This document shows positions 25,211 to 33,536 of a stretch of DNA of 64,000 bases, in pieces. The stretch covers positions 1,962,501-2,026,500 of the forward strand of contig NC_004722.1 in the NCBI RefSeq assembly GCF_000007825.1. Reading direction: 5' to 3'. The notes beneath the pieces are model-generated. The model searched no databases. It was not told the DNA's origin and saw nothing but the letters and a program-made list of their open reading frames with translations. The translations under genes were made by a program, and so were the position numbers. The DNA is from Bacillus cereus ATCC 14579. Lineage in GTDB: Bacteria > Bacillota > Bacilli > Bacillales > Bacillaceae_G. Position 1 is the stretch's first letter. The number at the start of each line of letters is the position of its first letter.

Positions 25211-26080
25211 TTAAGGTTTTGGAACACTTCTCGTTAAAGTGTATGACTGTTGCTTGGAGTAGTTTGTGGTCCATAGTGTTTGAAGGAAAGAAAGTATGCT
25301 ATATGGGATATAGAGTAGTAATAAGCCAATTGTAACAATTATAGGTGAATTTCCGCCAAATTGAACGATAAATTGTAACAGTCCATTTGCATGAAAAACG
25401 CATTCCATAAAAACGAATGAAAGAATAATGGAACCTAAAATTGATTTATGATTCGAAGTAAGCGCCAAAAACAATGTATCCACAAGAAAAGAATCATGTT
25501 TTATTTCATATTCATTTGTGTTTTTTAAGAAAGGAATCCATTTTTTTACTGCTTGCATAACGATAATCATGGAAGTACTACATACGATGATAAATGATGA
25601 GTAGTAAGGAAGGTTTATAAATTGTGCGATGTATAGAAGTAGTAATAAGACTGAACATTGTAATACTACAGTGCAAAAAGAGTAAGGTATCCATTTCAAT
25701 ACAGTAGTAAACTTTTTAAACGAGTTAGGTACTTTGAAAAATAAATGGCCGATACCCAAACTTATGAAAAATCCGATCGCAAGGGTAAAAGTAAAACGAA
25801 CAATCGATATAAAATATATTTCCCATATGTAAGGGAATAATGGTGTTGAATGATTAGAAGTATGTATCATTTGGTTTGCTGAGAAAAAGATAGATTCATG
25901 CATCCAATCAACCTTTGGAATTGATATAGAAGAAAGCTGTGCGAAGTTTTGAAAAATGCTAATAAATCCATTTTGATAAGAGTAATTGTGTGTAATAAAA
26001 AGAGCTGGAATAGGACTTATGGCAAAAATAACAATAACACCAATTATAAATTTACATATATGTGAGCGTAATAAGGACAT
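25211..26080 (-). CDS. orphan DppB/OppB-like membrane protein
   Basis: 289 residues. Layout is that of a peptide/nickel importer permease: an N-terminal helix, a long periplasmic-type loop (about residues 32-85), then five helices. The last part (GLLQFIVQFGGNSPIIVTIGLLLLYIPYSILSFLQTLW) recalls the DppB ending. The cytoplasmic EAA loop is poorly conserved. No binding protein, second permease or ATPase gene is adjacent. It may be a diverged subunit of a distant transporter or a decaying copy. A near-perfect CodY-like box is 19-33 bases upstream of the start. Confidence 0.6.
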   Translation of the reverse strand: MSLLRSHICKFIIGVIVIFAISPIPALFITHNYSYQNGFISIFQNFAQLSSISIPKVDWMHESIFFSANQMIHTSNHSTPLFPYIWEIYFISIVRFTFTLAIGFFISLGIGHLFFKVPNSFKKFTTVLKWIPYSFCTVVLQCSVLLLLLYIAQFINLPYYSSFIIVCSTSMIIVMQAVKKWIPFLKNTNEYEIKHDSFLVDTLFLALTSNHKSILGSIILSFVFMECVFHANGLLQFIVQFGGNSPIIVTIGLLLLYIPYSILSFLQTLWTTNYSKQQSYTLTRSVPKP

Positions 26081-26098
26081 ATAACCACCTACTCTTAG

Positions 26099-26113
26099 AA
26101 TATTCAGAAAATT
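26099..26113 (-). promoter_or_regulatory. CodY box candidate upstream of the orphan permease
   Basis: AATATTCAGAAAATT matches the CodY consensus AATTTTCWGAAAATT at 14 of 15 positions and lies just upstream of the permease start codon. Confidence 0.6.
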
Positions 26114-26243
26114 CTTATTCTTATTTTAGCTTTTTTTGAAAGAAGTTACAATATATTTTTCATTTAGTAATTCAGAGAGAAGATTTGATAGCAAAAATAT
26201 ACAAGTGAAGGATTCATGAATAAATTATGACAAGAAAATGAAT

Positions 26244-26289
26244 AATTTTCAGAAAAATAAAATAAATTATTTATTTTTTTCTGAAAATA
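26244..26289 (+). promoter_or_regulatory. paired CodY boxes over the CbpA promoter region
   Basis: AATTTTCAGAAAAAT (26244-26258) has one mismatch to the CodY consensus; a second, weaker box (26275-26289, three mismatches) overlaps a TATAAT at 26288-26293. The two boxes also form the arms of a long imperfect inverted repeat. Confidence 0.6.
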
Positions 26290-26336
26290 TAATATAGTTA
26301 TGGCACAGAAAGTATTTTAACATAAGGAGGCTTTTT

Positions 26337-26984
26337 ATGAGGATTAAAGGGAATTACGTGCCGAAAAGGGAAGTTTTACTGTGCTCAAGTTCGATTACGA
26401 TTGGGGAAGCGTTAGAGCATTTAAATAAAACGGGGTATCGCTGTGTACCAGTTTTAGATGAAAAAAAAGAGAAATTTTTAGGGAATATATATAAAGTAGA
26501 TATTTTAGAATATAAAGGATCACTTGATGAGAGTGTAATACAATTATTAAACGATAAAGAAGGATTTGTGAGAGAAGATTCATCTTTCTTTAAAGTATTT
26601 TTTACAATAAAAAAATTGCCTTATTTATCAGTAGTTGACGAAAAAGGGGTTTTCCTTGGAATTTTAACGCATAAAAAAGTTTTTGAGTTATTAGAGGATG
26701 CATGGGGCGTTCACTCTAGTAAATACTCTGTCATGATTGGAACGCAAGACTATAATGGAGCAATCCAAAAATTATCGACAGTTTTAAAGAAATACACTGG
26801 TATTCAAAGTTTGATGACTTTTGATAATGATGCCTTATTAGTTCGTAGAATTATGTTTACATTAGGAGAAGAGTTTAACGACGGTGAATTAGAGACATTA
26901 TTGAAAGATTTAGAAGATCACGGATTTAGAGTTGTGTATGTGGAAGAGATGAAAAATCCACGTGAAGTTGAAACGATAGAGTAA
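26337..26984 (+). CDS. cbpA: CBS-domain protein, CbpA-like (c-di-AMP binding type)
   Basis: 215 residues. Two CBS motifs (GEALEHLNKTGYRCVPVLDEKKEKFLGNIYKVDIL and LPYLSVVDEKGVFLGILTHKKVFELLE) and a C-terminal ACT-like half (KYSVMIGTQDYNGAIQKLSTVLKKYTGI). This architecture and size match the CbpA proteins known from Listeria to bind cyclic di-AMP. It would sense nucleotide levels in the cytoplasm. Perfect RBS AAGGAGG. Divergent from the orphan permease with CodY-like boxes between them. Ligand is inferred from family only. Confidence 0.7.
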   Translation: MRIKGNYVPKREVLLCSSSITIGEALEHLNKTGYRCVPVLDEKKEKFLGNIYKVDILEYKGSLDESVIQLLNDKEGFVREDSSFFKVFFTIKKLPYLSVVDEKGVFLGILTHKKVFELLEDAWGVHSSKYSVMIGTQDYNGAIQKLSTVLKKYTGIQSLMTFDNDALLVRRIMFTLGEEFNDGELETLLKDLEDHGFRVVYVEEMKNPREVETIE

Positions 26985-27032
26985 CATAACAAAAGCCATC
27001 TAATTATATATTAGATGGCTTTTGTATGTTAC
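26981..27032 (+). terminator. terminator of the CBS-domain gene
   Basis: AAAAGCCATCTAA pairs with TTAGATGGCTTTT, extended by GTAACATA / TATGTTAC; overlaps the stop codon. Confidence 0.8.
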
Positions 27033-27431
27033 GTGTATAAAGTTATTTGAAAATAACAATTGAATAATAGGTGAGATTGTAACAATATTTGTGTAAGAGA
27101 ATAAAAAATGTAGATAATTTCGATTTTCAAAAAAATCAATTTGAAAATATGTTTTTATTTTGCAAATAAATATGTTACTATATGTGTGATAAAAACAAAG
27201 AGGTCTGACATCTACACTCCACGTAATAACACTCTAATGATTTGAAAATTCAAAAAAATCAAAATTCAAAATAATAATTGTATTAATGATTAGAGTAAAA
27301 ATAAGGGGAATGGAGAAATTATGGAGAAAGACACTGCTTTGTAAGGGGCATATTTTATCATCTTGAGCAGAGAGGAGGATGCATAGCATATTGTAAAATA
27401 TAGAGATAAACAATGAAAAAGTGCTATGCAA
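27033..27431 (+). promoter_or_regulatory. long leader region of brnQ
   Basis: About 400 bases without a gene. Two weak CodY-like boxes (27122-27136 and 27236-27250, three mismatches each) fit the known CodY control of branched-chain amino acid transport. A hairpin joins ACTCTAAT (27231-27238) to ATTAGAGT (27289-27296). Near the end AGAGGAGG (27371-27378) is followed by an 8-bp inverted repeat GCATAGCA / TGCTATGC (27381-27388 and 27422-27429) immediately before the start codon. No T-box (no AGGGTGG-type motif) or known riboswitch was recognised. Confidence 0.5.
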
Positions 27432-28778
27432 ATGAAGAGCATGAAGGGACGTTTAAGGCCAGGTGATACGGTAGCAATTGGTTTAATGCTATTTGCATTA
27501 TTTTTAGGAGCAGGAAATTTAATTTTTCCGCCAGTTTTAGGTCAACAAGCAGGAGAGAATGTTTGGATTGCTACAATAGGATTCCTTGTAACGGGAGTCG
27601 GATTACCCCTACTAGCTGTAACAGCTGTCGCGTTTGTAGAGGGGGACTTGAAAGCGCTATCTTCTAGAGTCCACCCTATATTTGCGTTTATTTTCCCATT
27701 GATTAGTTATTTAGCAATTGGACCATTTTTCGCGATTCCTCGTACTGGAGCTGTTTCGTTTGAAATGGGTATGAAGCCGTTTTTATCAGAGGCAATGGTT
27801 TCAGAGTGGTACATGCTATTTCTTTTCACGATAGTTTTCTTCGGAATAACGTGGTATTTATCATTAAATCCATCTAAATTAGTGGATTGGTTCGGAAAGT
27901 TTCTTACACCATTATTAGTATTAATTGTCGCTGTTATTGTCGGAAAGGCAATTATTGATCCAATTGGAGAGCCAGCTGCGCCGTTAGCTGCTTACAAAGA
28001 AAATGCTTTCTTTGGTGGATTTATTCAAGGATATTTAACGATGGATGCAATTAGCGCGCTCGTATTCGGAATTGTCGTTGTACAAGTTATCCGCTCTAAA
28101 GGGATAAAAGAGAGTAGTCAAATTGCAAAAATAACAGTAGTATCAGGTATTATTGCTGTACTTGGTTTAACGTTAATTTATTTATCACTTGCTTATCTTG
28201 GTTCAACAAGTACATCACTTGGTATCTCAGAAAACGGTGGCCTTATTTTAACGAATGTTGTAAATGAGCTATATGGGACGAGTGGTAAAATTTTATTAGG
28301 GCTTGTTATTATACTCGCTTGTTTAACAACTTCTGTTGGGTTAACATCTGCGTGTGCAGGTTTCTTTACAAACTTATTCCCAAAACTTTCGCATAAAACG
28401 ATTGTAACAATGGTATGTGTATTTAGTTTAATTGTATCTAACCTAGGTTTAACACAATTAATCGCAGTAACATTACCTGTGTTAATGATCATTTATCCAG
28501 TTGCAATTGTATTAATCGTACTTTCGTATTTCCATAAGTGGATTGGGAAGCGTAATACAATTTATATTGGAGCTATTTTAGGTGCATTGTTAATTAGTTT
28601 CTTTAACGGTTTAGAAAGTGCGAAAATTAAAATTGACGCGATTTCTAATGTACTACAAATGTTACCGTTATATAACGAAGGAATCGGATGGTTAATTCCA
28701 TCATGTATTGGCGGGATTCTTGGTTTCTTCTTCTATAAATCAAATGAATCAAGTGAATTACAAAAGAAAGGTGCTTAG
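27432..28778 (+). CDS. brnQ: branched-chain amino acid transporter BrnQ
   Basis: 448 residues, twelve helices. LIVCS-family signatures: GDTVAIGLMLFALFLGAGNLIFPPVLGQQAG at the N-terminus, GPFFAIPRTGAVSFEMG, and ACLTTSVGLTSACAGFF. It imports Leu, Ile and Val with Na+ or H+. ATG 27432 is preferred: the only Shine-Dalgarno sequence (AGAGGAGG at 27371) lies about 50 bases upstream but is brought within a few bases by the intervening hairpin. The ATG at 27426 lies inside the hairpin arm. Confidence 0.9.
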   Translation: MKSMKGRLRPGDTVAIGLMLFALFLGAGNLIFPPVLGQQAGENVWIATIGFLVTGVGLPLLAVTAVAFVEGDLKALSSRVHPIFAFIFPLISYLAIGPFFAIPRTGAVSFEMGMKPFLSEAMVSEWYMLFLFTIVFFGITWYLSLNPSKLVDWFGKFLTPLLVLIVAVIVGKAIIDPIGEPAAPLAAYKENAFFGGFIQGYLTMDAISALVFGIVVVQVIRSKGIKESSQIAKITVVSGIIAVLGLTLIYLSLAYLGSTSTSLGISENGGLILTNVVNELYGTSGKILLGLVIILACLTTSVGLTSACAGFFTNLFPKLSHKTIVTMVCVFSLIVSNLGLTQLIAVTLPVLMIIYPVAIVLIVLSYFHKWIGKRNTIYIGAILGALLISFFNGLESAKIKIDAISNVLQMLPLYNEGIGWLIPSCIGGILGFFFYKSNESSELQKKGA

Positions 28779-28794
28779 GCACCTTTCTTTTTTT
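28763..28794 (+). terminator. brnQ terminator
   Basis: Stem AAAGAAAGGTGC / GCACCTTTCTTT containing the stop codon in its loop, then a T run. Confidence 0.85.
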
Positions 28795-28843
28795 GAAGGG
28801 GATTTTTGTATTTTGTCTAAGTAATAATTGGGGGGAATGATAA

Positions 28844-29173
28844 ATGGCTAATTTTGAAGATTTTTTAAATTTGGATTTGAGAATTGGAACTGTAATACAT
28901 GCAGAGGAATTTAAAGAAGCGAGAGTACCAGCGATTAAACTAGCAATAGATTTTGGAGAAATCGGGATAAAGCAGTCAAGTGCTCAAATTACGAAAAGGT
29001 ATATTCCAGAAGATTTAATCGGTCAACAAATCGTTGCTGTTGTAAACTTTCCACCAAAGCGTGTAGCTGGATTCAAATCAGAAGTGCTTGTGCTTGGTGG
29101 TGTTCCTGAAGCTGATGATGTTGTGTTACTTCAGCCTAATATGGAATTGCCAAATGGAACAAAAATTAGCTAG
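28844..29173 (+). CDS. csaA: tRNA-binding chaperone-like protein CsaA
   Basis: 109 residues, one OB fold (tRNA_bind domain): LDLRIGTVIHAEEFKEARVPAIKLAIDFG, KQSSAQITKRY, and VAVVNFPPKRVAGFKSEVLVLGG. Matches Bacillus CsaA in length and sequence. The dimer binds tRNA and has been proposed to assist protein export. Start ATG has GGGGG. Nineteen bases separate it from the DUF1572 gene, likely cotranscribed. Confidence 0.93.
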   Translation: MANFEDFLNLDLRIGTVIHAEEFKEARVPAIKLAIDFGEIGIKQSSAQITKRYIPEDLIGQQIVAVVNFPPKRVAGFKSEVLVLGGVPEADDVVLLQPNMELPNGTKIS

Positions 29174-29192
29174 GGTGAAGGTAGGGGCTAAT

Positions 29193-29720
29193 ATGGATAT
29201 CGGACGAGAATATTTGCAATGTGCGATTTCGAACTTTAAAGCAACAAAGAAACAAGGGGAACGGGCACTTTCTCAATTATCATATGAACAAATACAATGG
29301 TCTTCTCATGAAGAAACAAATAGTATAGCGATTATTATTAAGCATCTGCACGGTAATATGCGTTCTAGATGGACGGATTTTTTAACGTCTGATGGTGAAA
29401 AAACAGATCGTAATCGAGATGGTGAATTTGAAGGATGCTATCATTCAAAAGAAGAAACCCTTATAGCTTGGCAAGAAGGATGGAAATATGTTTTTAATAC
29501 GATGAATACTTTAACGCCGGAACACTTATTGAAGACGGTATACATTCGCGGTGAAGCACATACTGTCATGCAAGCAATTGAAAGGCAAATTTCTCATTAT
29601 GCATTGCATATTGGTCAGATTATTTACATTGGGAAGATGTTAAAAGAAAATGAGTGGGAATGTTTAAGTATTCCGAGAGGTCAGTCTGCGCGTTATGTAG
29701 AGAAAAAACGTTCAACATAA
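29193..29720 (+). CDS. DUF1572 DinB-like protein
   Basis: 175 residues; four-helix DinB fold. Metal-ligand His residues are visible in IIIKHLHGNM and the closing HYALHIGQIIYIGK motif (H-x3-H). RBS GGTAGGGG places the start at ATG 29193. DinB/YfiT relatives are metal-dependent and some are thiol transferases using bacillithiol; DUF1572 function is unknown. It converges with and overlaps the following minus-strand gene by 28 bases. Confidence 0.8.
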   Translation: MDIGREYLQCAISNFKATKKQGERALSQLSYEQIQWSSHEETNSIAIIIKHLHGNMRSRWTDFLTSDGEKTDRNRDGEFEGCYHSKEETLIAWQEGWKYVFNTMNTLTPEHLLKTVYIRGEAHTVMQAIERQISHYALHIGQIIYIGKMLKENEWECLSIPRGQSARYVEKKRST

Positions 29721-29998
29721 TAATAAGAAAGAAACCGATAAAAAATAGGAAAAAAGAAAGTCAGCCAAATAATAGATGGTTCTGTAATCATAAGAATACT
29801 GCCAAAAATAAGTCCATATATAATAAGAAAGAAATTGACAAGTGTATTCACAGGGAGAAATCGTGAGATAAATACTTGCTGTCGTTTAAAACAATCACTG
29901 TGAAATAAATAAAAGCGGAAGTACCATGTGGCTGTAATAAGGTCTTTCTTTCTCACAATTCTTTTTTTGCATGTATGACAGATAAATGGTGGTTGCAT
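29693..29998 (-). CDS. small membrane protein with CxxC-H-C motif
   Basis: 101 residues. The N-terminal part has a possible zinc site (FICHTCKKRIV ... FHSDCFK, CxxC and HxxxC). Two or three hydrophobic helices follow (LVNFFLIIYGLIFGSILMI, IIWLTFFFPIFYRFL). ATG at 29998 is chosen as GGAG lies nine bases upstream; the ATG at 30013 lies before this site. It overlaps the end of the DUF1572 gene on the other strand. No family recognised. Confidence 0.55.
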   Translation of the reverse strand: MQPPFICHTCKKRIVRKKDLITATWYFRFYLFHSDCFKRQQVFISRFLPVNTLVNFFLIIYGLIFGSILMITEPSIIWLTFFFPIFYRFLSYYYVERFFST

Positions 29999-30002
29999 TT
30001 CA

Positions 30003-30299
30003 TTACGCTCCATTTTTTATTTTCATAATAATGTGAGACAAAAGTAGGTACAAAGTGTATGTTCCTATATACGCTCCTGCAATAAGGAAAAATGGATTCA
30101 GTAAAATTCCATGAATGCTCGTCATGAAAACTAAATCTTGTATTAAAACATCGTATATATTAATGGAAATAATTGTACCAAGTACATATAGTGCCAAGTA
30201 CGCAGAAATATGTAGCACAATAGAGATTTTTGGTTGCTTAGCGGACAAATAAAAAATGAATGATAGAGCGATTGGTAATATTCCTATTAATAGCTTCAA
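30003..30299 (-). CDS. small integral membrane protein
   Basis: 98 residues, three hydrophobic helices (LLIGILPIALSFIFYL, ISIVLHISAYLALYVLGTIISI, NPFFLIAGAYIGTYTLYLLLSHI). TTG start with GAGGTGA eight bases before it. The next gene starts four bases after its stop, so the two small membrane proteins form an operon. No family recognised; resembles lineage-specific membrane proteins of the group. Confidence 0.6.
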   Translation of the reverse strand: MKLLIGILPIALSFIFYLSAKQPKISIVLHISAYLALYVLGTIISINIYDVLIQDLVFMTSIHGILLNPFFLIAGAYIGTYTLYLLLSHIIMKIKNGA

Positions 30300-30387
30300 T
30301 TCATTTCACCTCATTAACAATATAGCCGAAATTTTAACGGTCTATTCTCTAGGGCTTGTACATAACTTGAAATAGAGAGGTGATAGT

Positions 30388-31542
30388 ATGAATCGGGGCT
30401 TTTTTTTTATGAAGTTTACAAATATGCGTAAGTTAGTTTTATTTGTTATTACTACAGTGCTAGCGACTTTTTTTCTTATTAGTCTGATGGTAACCTCTAT
30501 GAAAGAGACAAAGTCAACGTATTTATATAATTGGTTAAATGAGTTATCGATGAATGGTTACATGTATGTACTTGGAAAAGAGAATCATTATTTTACACAG
30601 GAGTATCGAAATTTGAATCAAGATTTTTCAATTTCTTCTTTTCTCTTTTCTATGGCTACAAATATTCGCTTTAATGATGTACGCAGTTTTGTCGGGAAAG
30701 AGCTCCCGGGATTTGGTAAGTACGATACAGAAATTGTTATTGCGGGTGAGGGTACAAATTATTCTAACTTACCGATAGAGTCGAGTGTTCCTCTTGAAGA
30801 AGTAGTGAAGGAACGGACTAGTGGAACTGGACAAGCACCTAAACAAGATACGAATAAAGAGAAAAAACAGCCGTCCCAAACGACTGGGAAGAGACAAGTT
30901 GCGTTTATTTATCATACACATAGCTGGGAATCTTATTTACCTTTACTTAACTTAACGAATGACCCGAATCCGAATAAAGCAACGAGTTCTGTGTCGAATA
31001 TTTCTATATTAGGAGATCGTTTCCGTGAACAACTAGAAGGTGAAGGGATTGGGGCTACTAACGATAAGAGTGATGTTGGTCAAAAGTTAATAAGTAAAGG
31101 TTTAAACAGTAATAGTTCGTATAAAATGTCACGAGAAATTGTGCAGCAAGCTATGGCTGGAAATAAAGATCTTCAATACTTTTTTGATTTGCATCGTGAT
31201 AGTGCCCGAAAGAATGTAACGACAAAAACAATTGGAGATAAATCATATGCAAAGCTTGCATTTGTAGTAGGGAAAGGAAATAAAAACTATGAAAAAAACT
31301 TACAATTAGCGACAGCTTTACATGAGGCGATTAATAAGAAATATCCAGGAGTGAGCCGTGGGGTCATTCAAAAAGGGTTCCAGACAGGAAATGGAATCTA
31401 TAATCAAGACCTATCAGGACAAGCGATATTAATAGAAGTTGGTGGTGTAGATAATACAGAGGAAGAATTGAATCGATCAATTGATGCACTTGCTAAAGCA
31501 TTTGGTGAATATTTTTGGCAGGCAGAAAAAGTGAATGGATAA
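30388..31542 (+). CDS. stage II sporulation protein P (SpoIIP) paralogue 1
   Basis: 384 residues. One membrane helix near the N-terminus (LVLFVITTVLATFFLISLMV), a stalk region, a Lys/Gln-rich linker (about residues 149-168), then the SpoIIP amidase/endopeptidase domain: VAFIYHTHSWESYLPL, FFDLHRDSARKN and ILIEVGGVDNTEEE, including candidate metal and catalytic His and Glu. SpoIIP degrades septal peptidoglycan during engulfment in the mother cell. The start codon is close to a run of nine T (30400-30408); a second in-frame ATG at 30409 lies beyond it. A 13-bp direct repeat surrounds the stop codon. Confidence 0.88.
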   Translation: MNRGFFFMKFTNMRKLVLFVITTVLATFFLISLMVTSMKETKSTYLYNWLNELSMNGYMYVLGKENHYFTQEYRNLNQDFSISSFLFSMATNIRFNDVRSFVGKELPGFGKYDTEIVIAGEGTNYSNLPIESSVPLEEVVKERTSGTGQAPKQDTNKEKKQPSQTTGKRQVAFIYHTHSWESYLPLLNLTNDPNPNKATSSVSNISILGDRFREQLEGEGIGATNDKSDVGQKLISKGLNSNSSYKMSREIVQQAMAGNKDLQYFFDLHRDSARKNVTTKTIGDKSYAKLAFVVGKGNKNYEKNLQLATALHEAINKKYPGVSRGVIQKGFQTGNGIYNQDLSGQAILIEVGGVDNTEEELNRSIDALAKAFGEYFWQAEKVNG

Positions 31543-31556
31543 AGTGAATGGATAAA
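31531..31556 (+). repeat. 13-bp tandem duplication at the SpoIIP-1 stop codon
   Basis: GTGAATGGATAAA occurs twice head to tail (31531-31543 and 31544-31556). The first copy holds the stop codon. Confidence 0.85.
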
Positions 31557-31614
31557 GTGAAACGTGAATTAGCCAGGACATCTATCGATAATTATTAGCT
31601 CACTTCAATCTTGG

Positions 31615-31644
31615 AAAAACGTAAGTGTAATGCTTGCGTTTTTT
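31615..31644 (+). terminator. terminator downstream of SpoIIP-1
   Basis: Stem AAAAACGTAAG / CTTGCGTTTTT with loop TGTAATG, then T run. Confidence 0.7.
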
Positions 31645-31810
31645 CTTTGTAATGGTGAGATGTCACAGAATAGACATAATTTGTCGTTGTTATAGTAATA
31701 TCGAAATTTGTCAATTTATAGTAGGAGATTTACAAAGGGATTTTCGAGAAAGTAGAGAAAATCTTTTTATAAGGAAAACTTTTTATTATGAAACTGGTAG
31801 GGTGATTGAA

Positions 31811-32308
31811 GTGATTAGAGAGATCGAAATAGAAGATGCAGCATCATTTTTACAATTAAGTAAGCAATTAGATGAAGAAACGAAGTTTATGTTATATGAA
31901 CCAGGAGAAAGAAAAACTACAGCTGAGCAACAAGAAAAAATAATCGATCGATTTATAGAAAATGAATATGCAACAATATTTGTAGCAGTTGAAGATGAGA
32001 GGATAGTAGGTTTTATATTAGTGAATGGAAATAACATTCAAAGAAAGAGACATGTGGCAACCATTGTAATTGGTATTTTGCAAGAGTATAACGGGCGAGG
32101 TATTGGGACGAGATTGTTTAAAGAGGTTGAGAAGTGGGCAAAATTACATGATGTATGGCGTTTAGAATTAACAGTAATGGCCCACAATACAAGAGCTCAG
32201 ACACTATATAAAAAAGCTGGATTTGAGAAAGAAGGTGTCAAAAAAGCTGCTCTTATTATCGATGGAAAGTGCATCGATGAGTATGAAATGGCCAAATTAT
32301 TAAAATAA
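31811..32308 (+). CDS. GNAT acetyltransferase
   Basis: 165 residues from the GTG at 31811, which has GGTAGGGTGAT just upstream; the longer frame has no RBS and codes a non-typical N-terminus. GNAT signatures: ATIFVAVEDERIVGFILVNG, then GILQEYNGRGIGTRLF (acetyl-CoA loop) and ELTVMAHNTRAQTLYKKAGFEKEG. Target unknown. Eleven bases separate it from the carboxypeptidase gene, so they are probably cotranscribed. Confidence 0.85.
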   Translation: MIREIEIEDAASFLQLSKQLDEETKFMLYEPGERKTTAEQQEKIIDRFIENEYATIFVAVEDERIVGFILVNGNNIQRKRHVATIVIGILQEYNGRGIGTRLFKEVEKWAKLHDVWRLELTVMAHNTRAQTLYKKAGFEKEGVKKAALIIDGKCIDEYEMAKLLK

Positions 32309-32319
32309 GAGGTCGTTAT

Positions 32320-33060
32320 ATGAAAAAAAGATGGGCACTACTTGGTATTGTAGCTGCAATAATTATTGTTGGAGTAGCAGGAATCAATTATAAAATGTAT
32401 AAGGATAAGCAGGCGCGGGAAGTAAGTGTAAATAGCATATTTCCGAAAGCGAAAGAAACGATTGCTAATATGGATGGGGATATTGCGGTAATTAATAATC
32501 CGAATTCAATGCTTGTACTTGTAAATAAAAGTAGGCGTTTACCAGATGGGTATAGACCGCCAGATTTAGTTATTCCGAAAGTGCGCTACTCTAGTGAAGG
32601 TGATCAAGAAAAGAAAAAGATGAGAAAAGAGGCAGCGAGGGCGCTTGAGGATATGTTTCAGCAGGCTGACAACGAGCGTATTTTTCTTTTTGCAGTTTCT
32701 GGATTTAGATCTTTTGATCGACAAAAAGCATTAAATACGATGTATAAAAAACAAGACGGGGAAGCAAAAACAGCAATGTCTAGCGCGGTTCCTGGCACAA
32801 GTGAGCATCAAACTGGACTAGCTATGGATATTACGTCTCAATCTGCTAAATTTCAGTTAGAGACAGTTTTTGGGGAAACGAAAGAAGGTCAGTGGCTTTC
32901 TGAAAATGCCCATAAATTTGGTTTTGTGGTTCGATACACAAAAGCGAAAGAAACGATTACGGGCTATCGGTATGAACCATGGCACGTAAGGTATGTGGGA
33001 AATCCACAAGCTACATATTTGTATGATAATCAACTGACGCTTGAAGAAGTAACAGAGTGA
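32320..33060 (+). CDS. D-alanyl-D-alanine carboxypeptidase, M15B (VanY-like)
   Basis: 246 residues. N-terminal membrane anchor (WALLGIVAAIIIVGVAGI). The VanY zinc site is visible: SEHQTGLAMDIT (His and Asp) and EPWHVRYVG (catalytic Glu, His). It removes terminal D-Ala from peptidoglycan stem peptides outside the membrane. No vancomycin-resistance genes are near, so it is likely a housekeeping or sporulation enzyme. Followed by a Nudix gene after 23 bases. Confidence 0.9.
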   Translation: MKKRWALLGIVAAIIIVGVAGINYKMYKDKQAREVSVNSIFPKAKETIANMDGDIAVINNPNSMLVLVNKSRRLPDGYRPPDLVIPKVRYSSEGDQEKKKMRKEAARALEDMFQQADNERIFLFAVSGFRSFDRQKALNTMYKKQDGEAKTAMSSAVPGTSEHQTGLAMDITSQSAKFQLETVFGETKEGQWLSENAHKFGFVVRYTKAKETITGYRYEPWHVRYVGNPQATYLYDNQLTLEEVTE

Positions 33061-33083
33061 ACAATTGAGGGGAGAGATGTACA

Positions 33084-33530
33084 ATGACGATGTTATATAA
33101 GAAAAAAGTACATGCATATATTACAAGAGAACAAGAGGGGGTTATGCAATTACTTGTTTTTAAACATCGTGATATACATGAAGCTGGTATTCAAGTGCCA
33201 GGGGGAACGGTTGATGAAGGTGAAACGTTAGAAGCTGCTATATTGCGTGAAGTACAGGAAGAATCCGGATTGCGTCATTTATGCATAGAGCGGTTTTTAG
33301 CAGATTACATTATACATATGAAAGAAAAACAGGAGTATGAAAAACGCCACTTTTTCCATGTAACTTTACTAACAGATGTAAAGGATACTTGGGAACATAT
33401 TGTAAGTGCTGGTGAGGAAGATAAAGGATTAGTATTTTGCTATGAATGGGTTGATATTGCAAAATGCCCTGAATTAGCTGGGAAACAAGGTGAGTTTTTA
33501 CATTTATTAGATGAAGTATACGCACAGTAA
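33084..33530 (+). CDS. Nudix hydrolase
   Basis: 148 residues with a complete Nudix box (GGTVDEGETLEAAILREVQEESG). The segment VHAYITREQEGVMQLLVFKHRD opens the domain. Metal-dependent hydrolysis of a nucleoside diphosphate derivative is expected; substrate unknown. RBS GGGGAGAG. Probably the last gene of a GNAT, carboxypeptidase, Nudix transcript, closed by a terminator. Confidence 0.87.
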   Translation: MTMLYKKKVHAYITREQEGVMQLLVFKHRDIHEAGIQVPGGTVDEGETLEAAILREVQEESGLRHLCIERFLADYIIHMKEKQEYEKRHFFHVTLLTDVKDTWEHIVSAGEEDKGLVFCYEWVDIAKCPELAGKQGEFLHLLDEVYAQ

Positions 33531-33536
33531 TGTAAG

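Noticed and set aside
27033..27431. T-box or other known riboswitch before brnQ
   Set aside because: No AGGGTGG-type T-box motif, no specifier stem and no antiterminator pair with T run recognised.
27413..27466. Seventeen-codon ORF overlapping the brnQ start as a definite leader peptide
   Set aside because: RBS is poor and it lacks runs of Leu, Ile or Val codons; kept only as an alternative in the brnQ finding.
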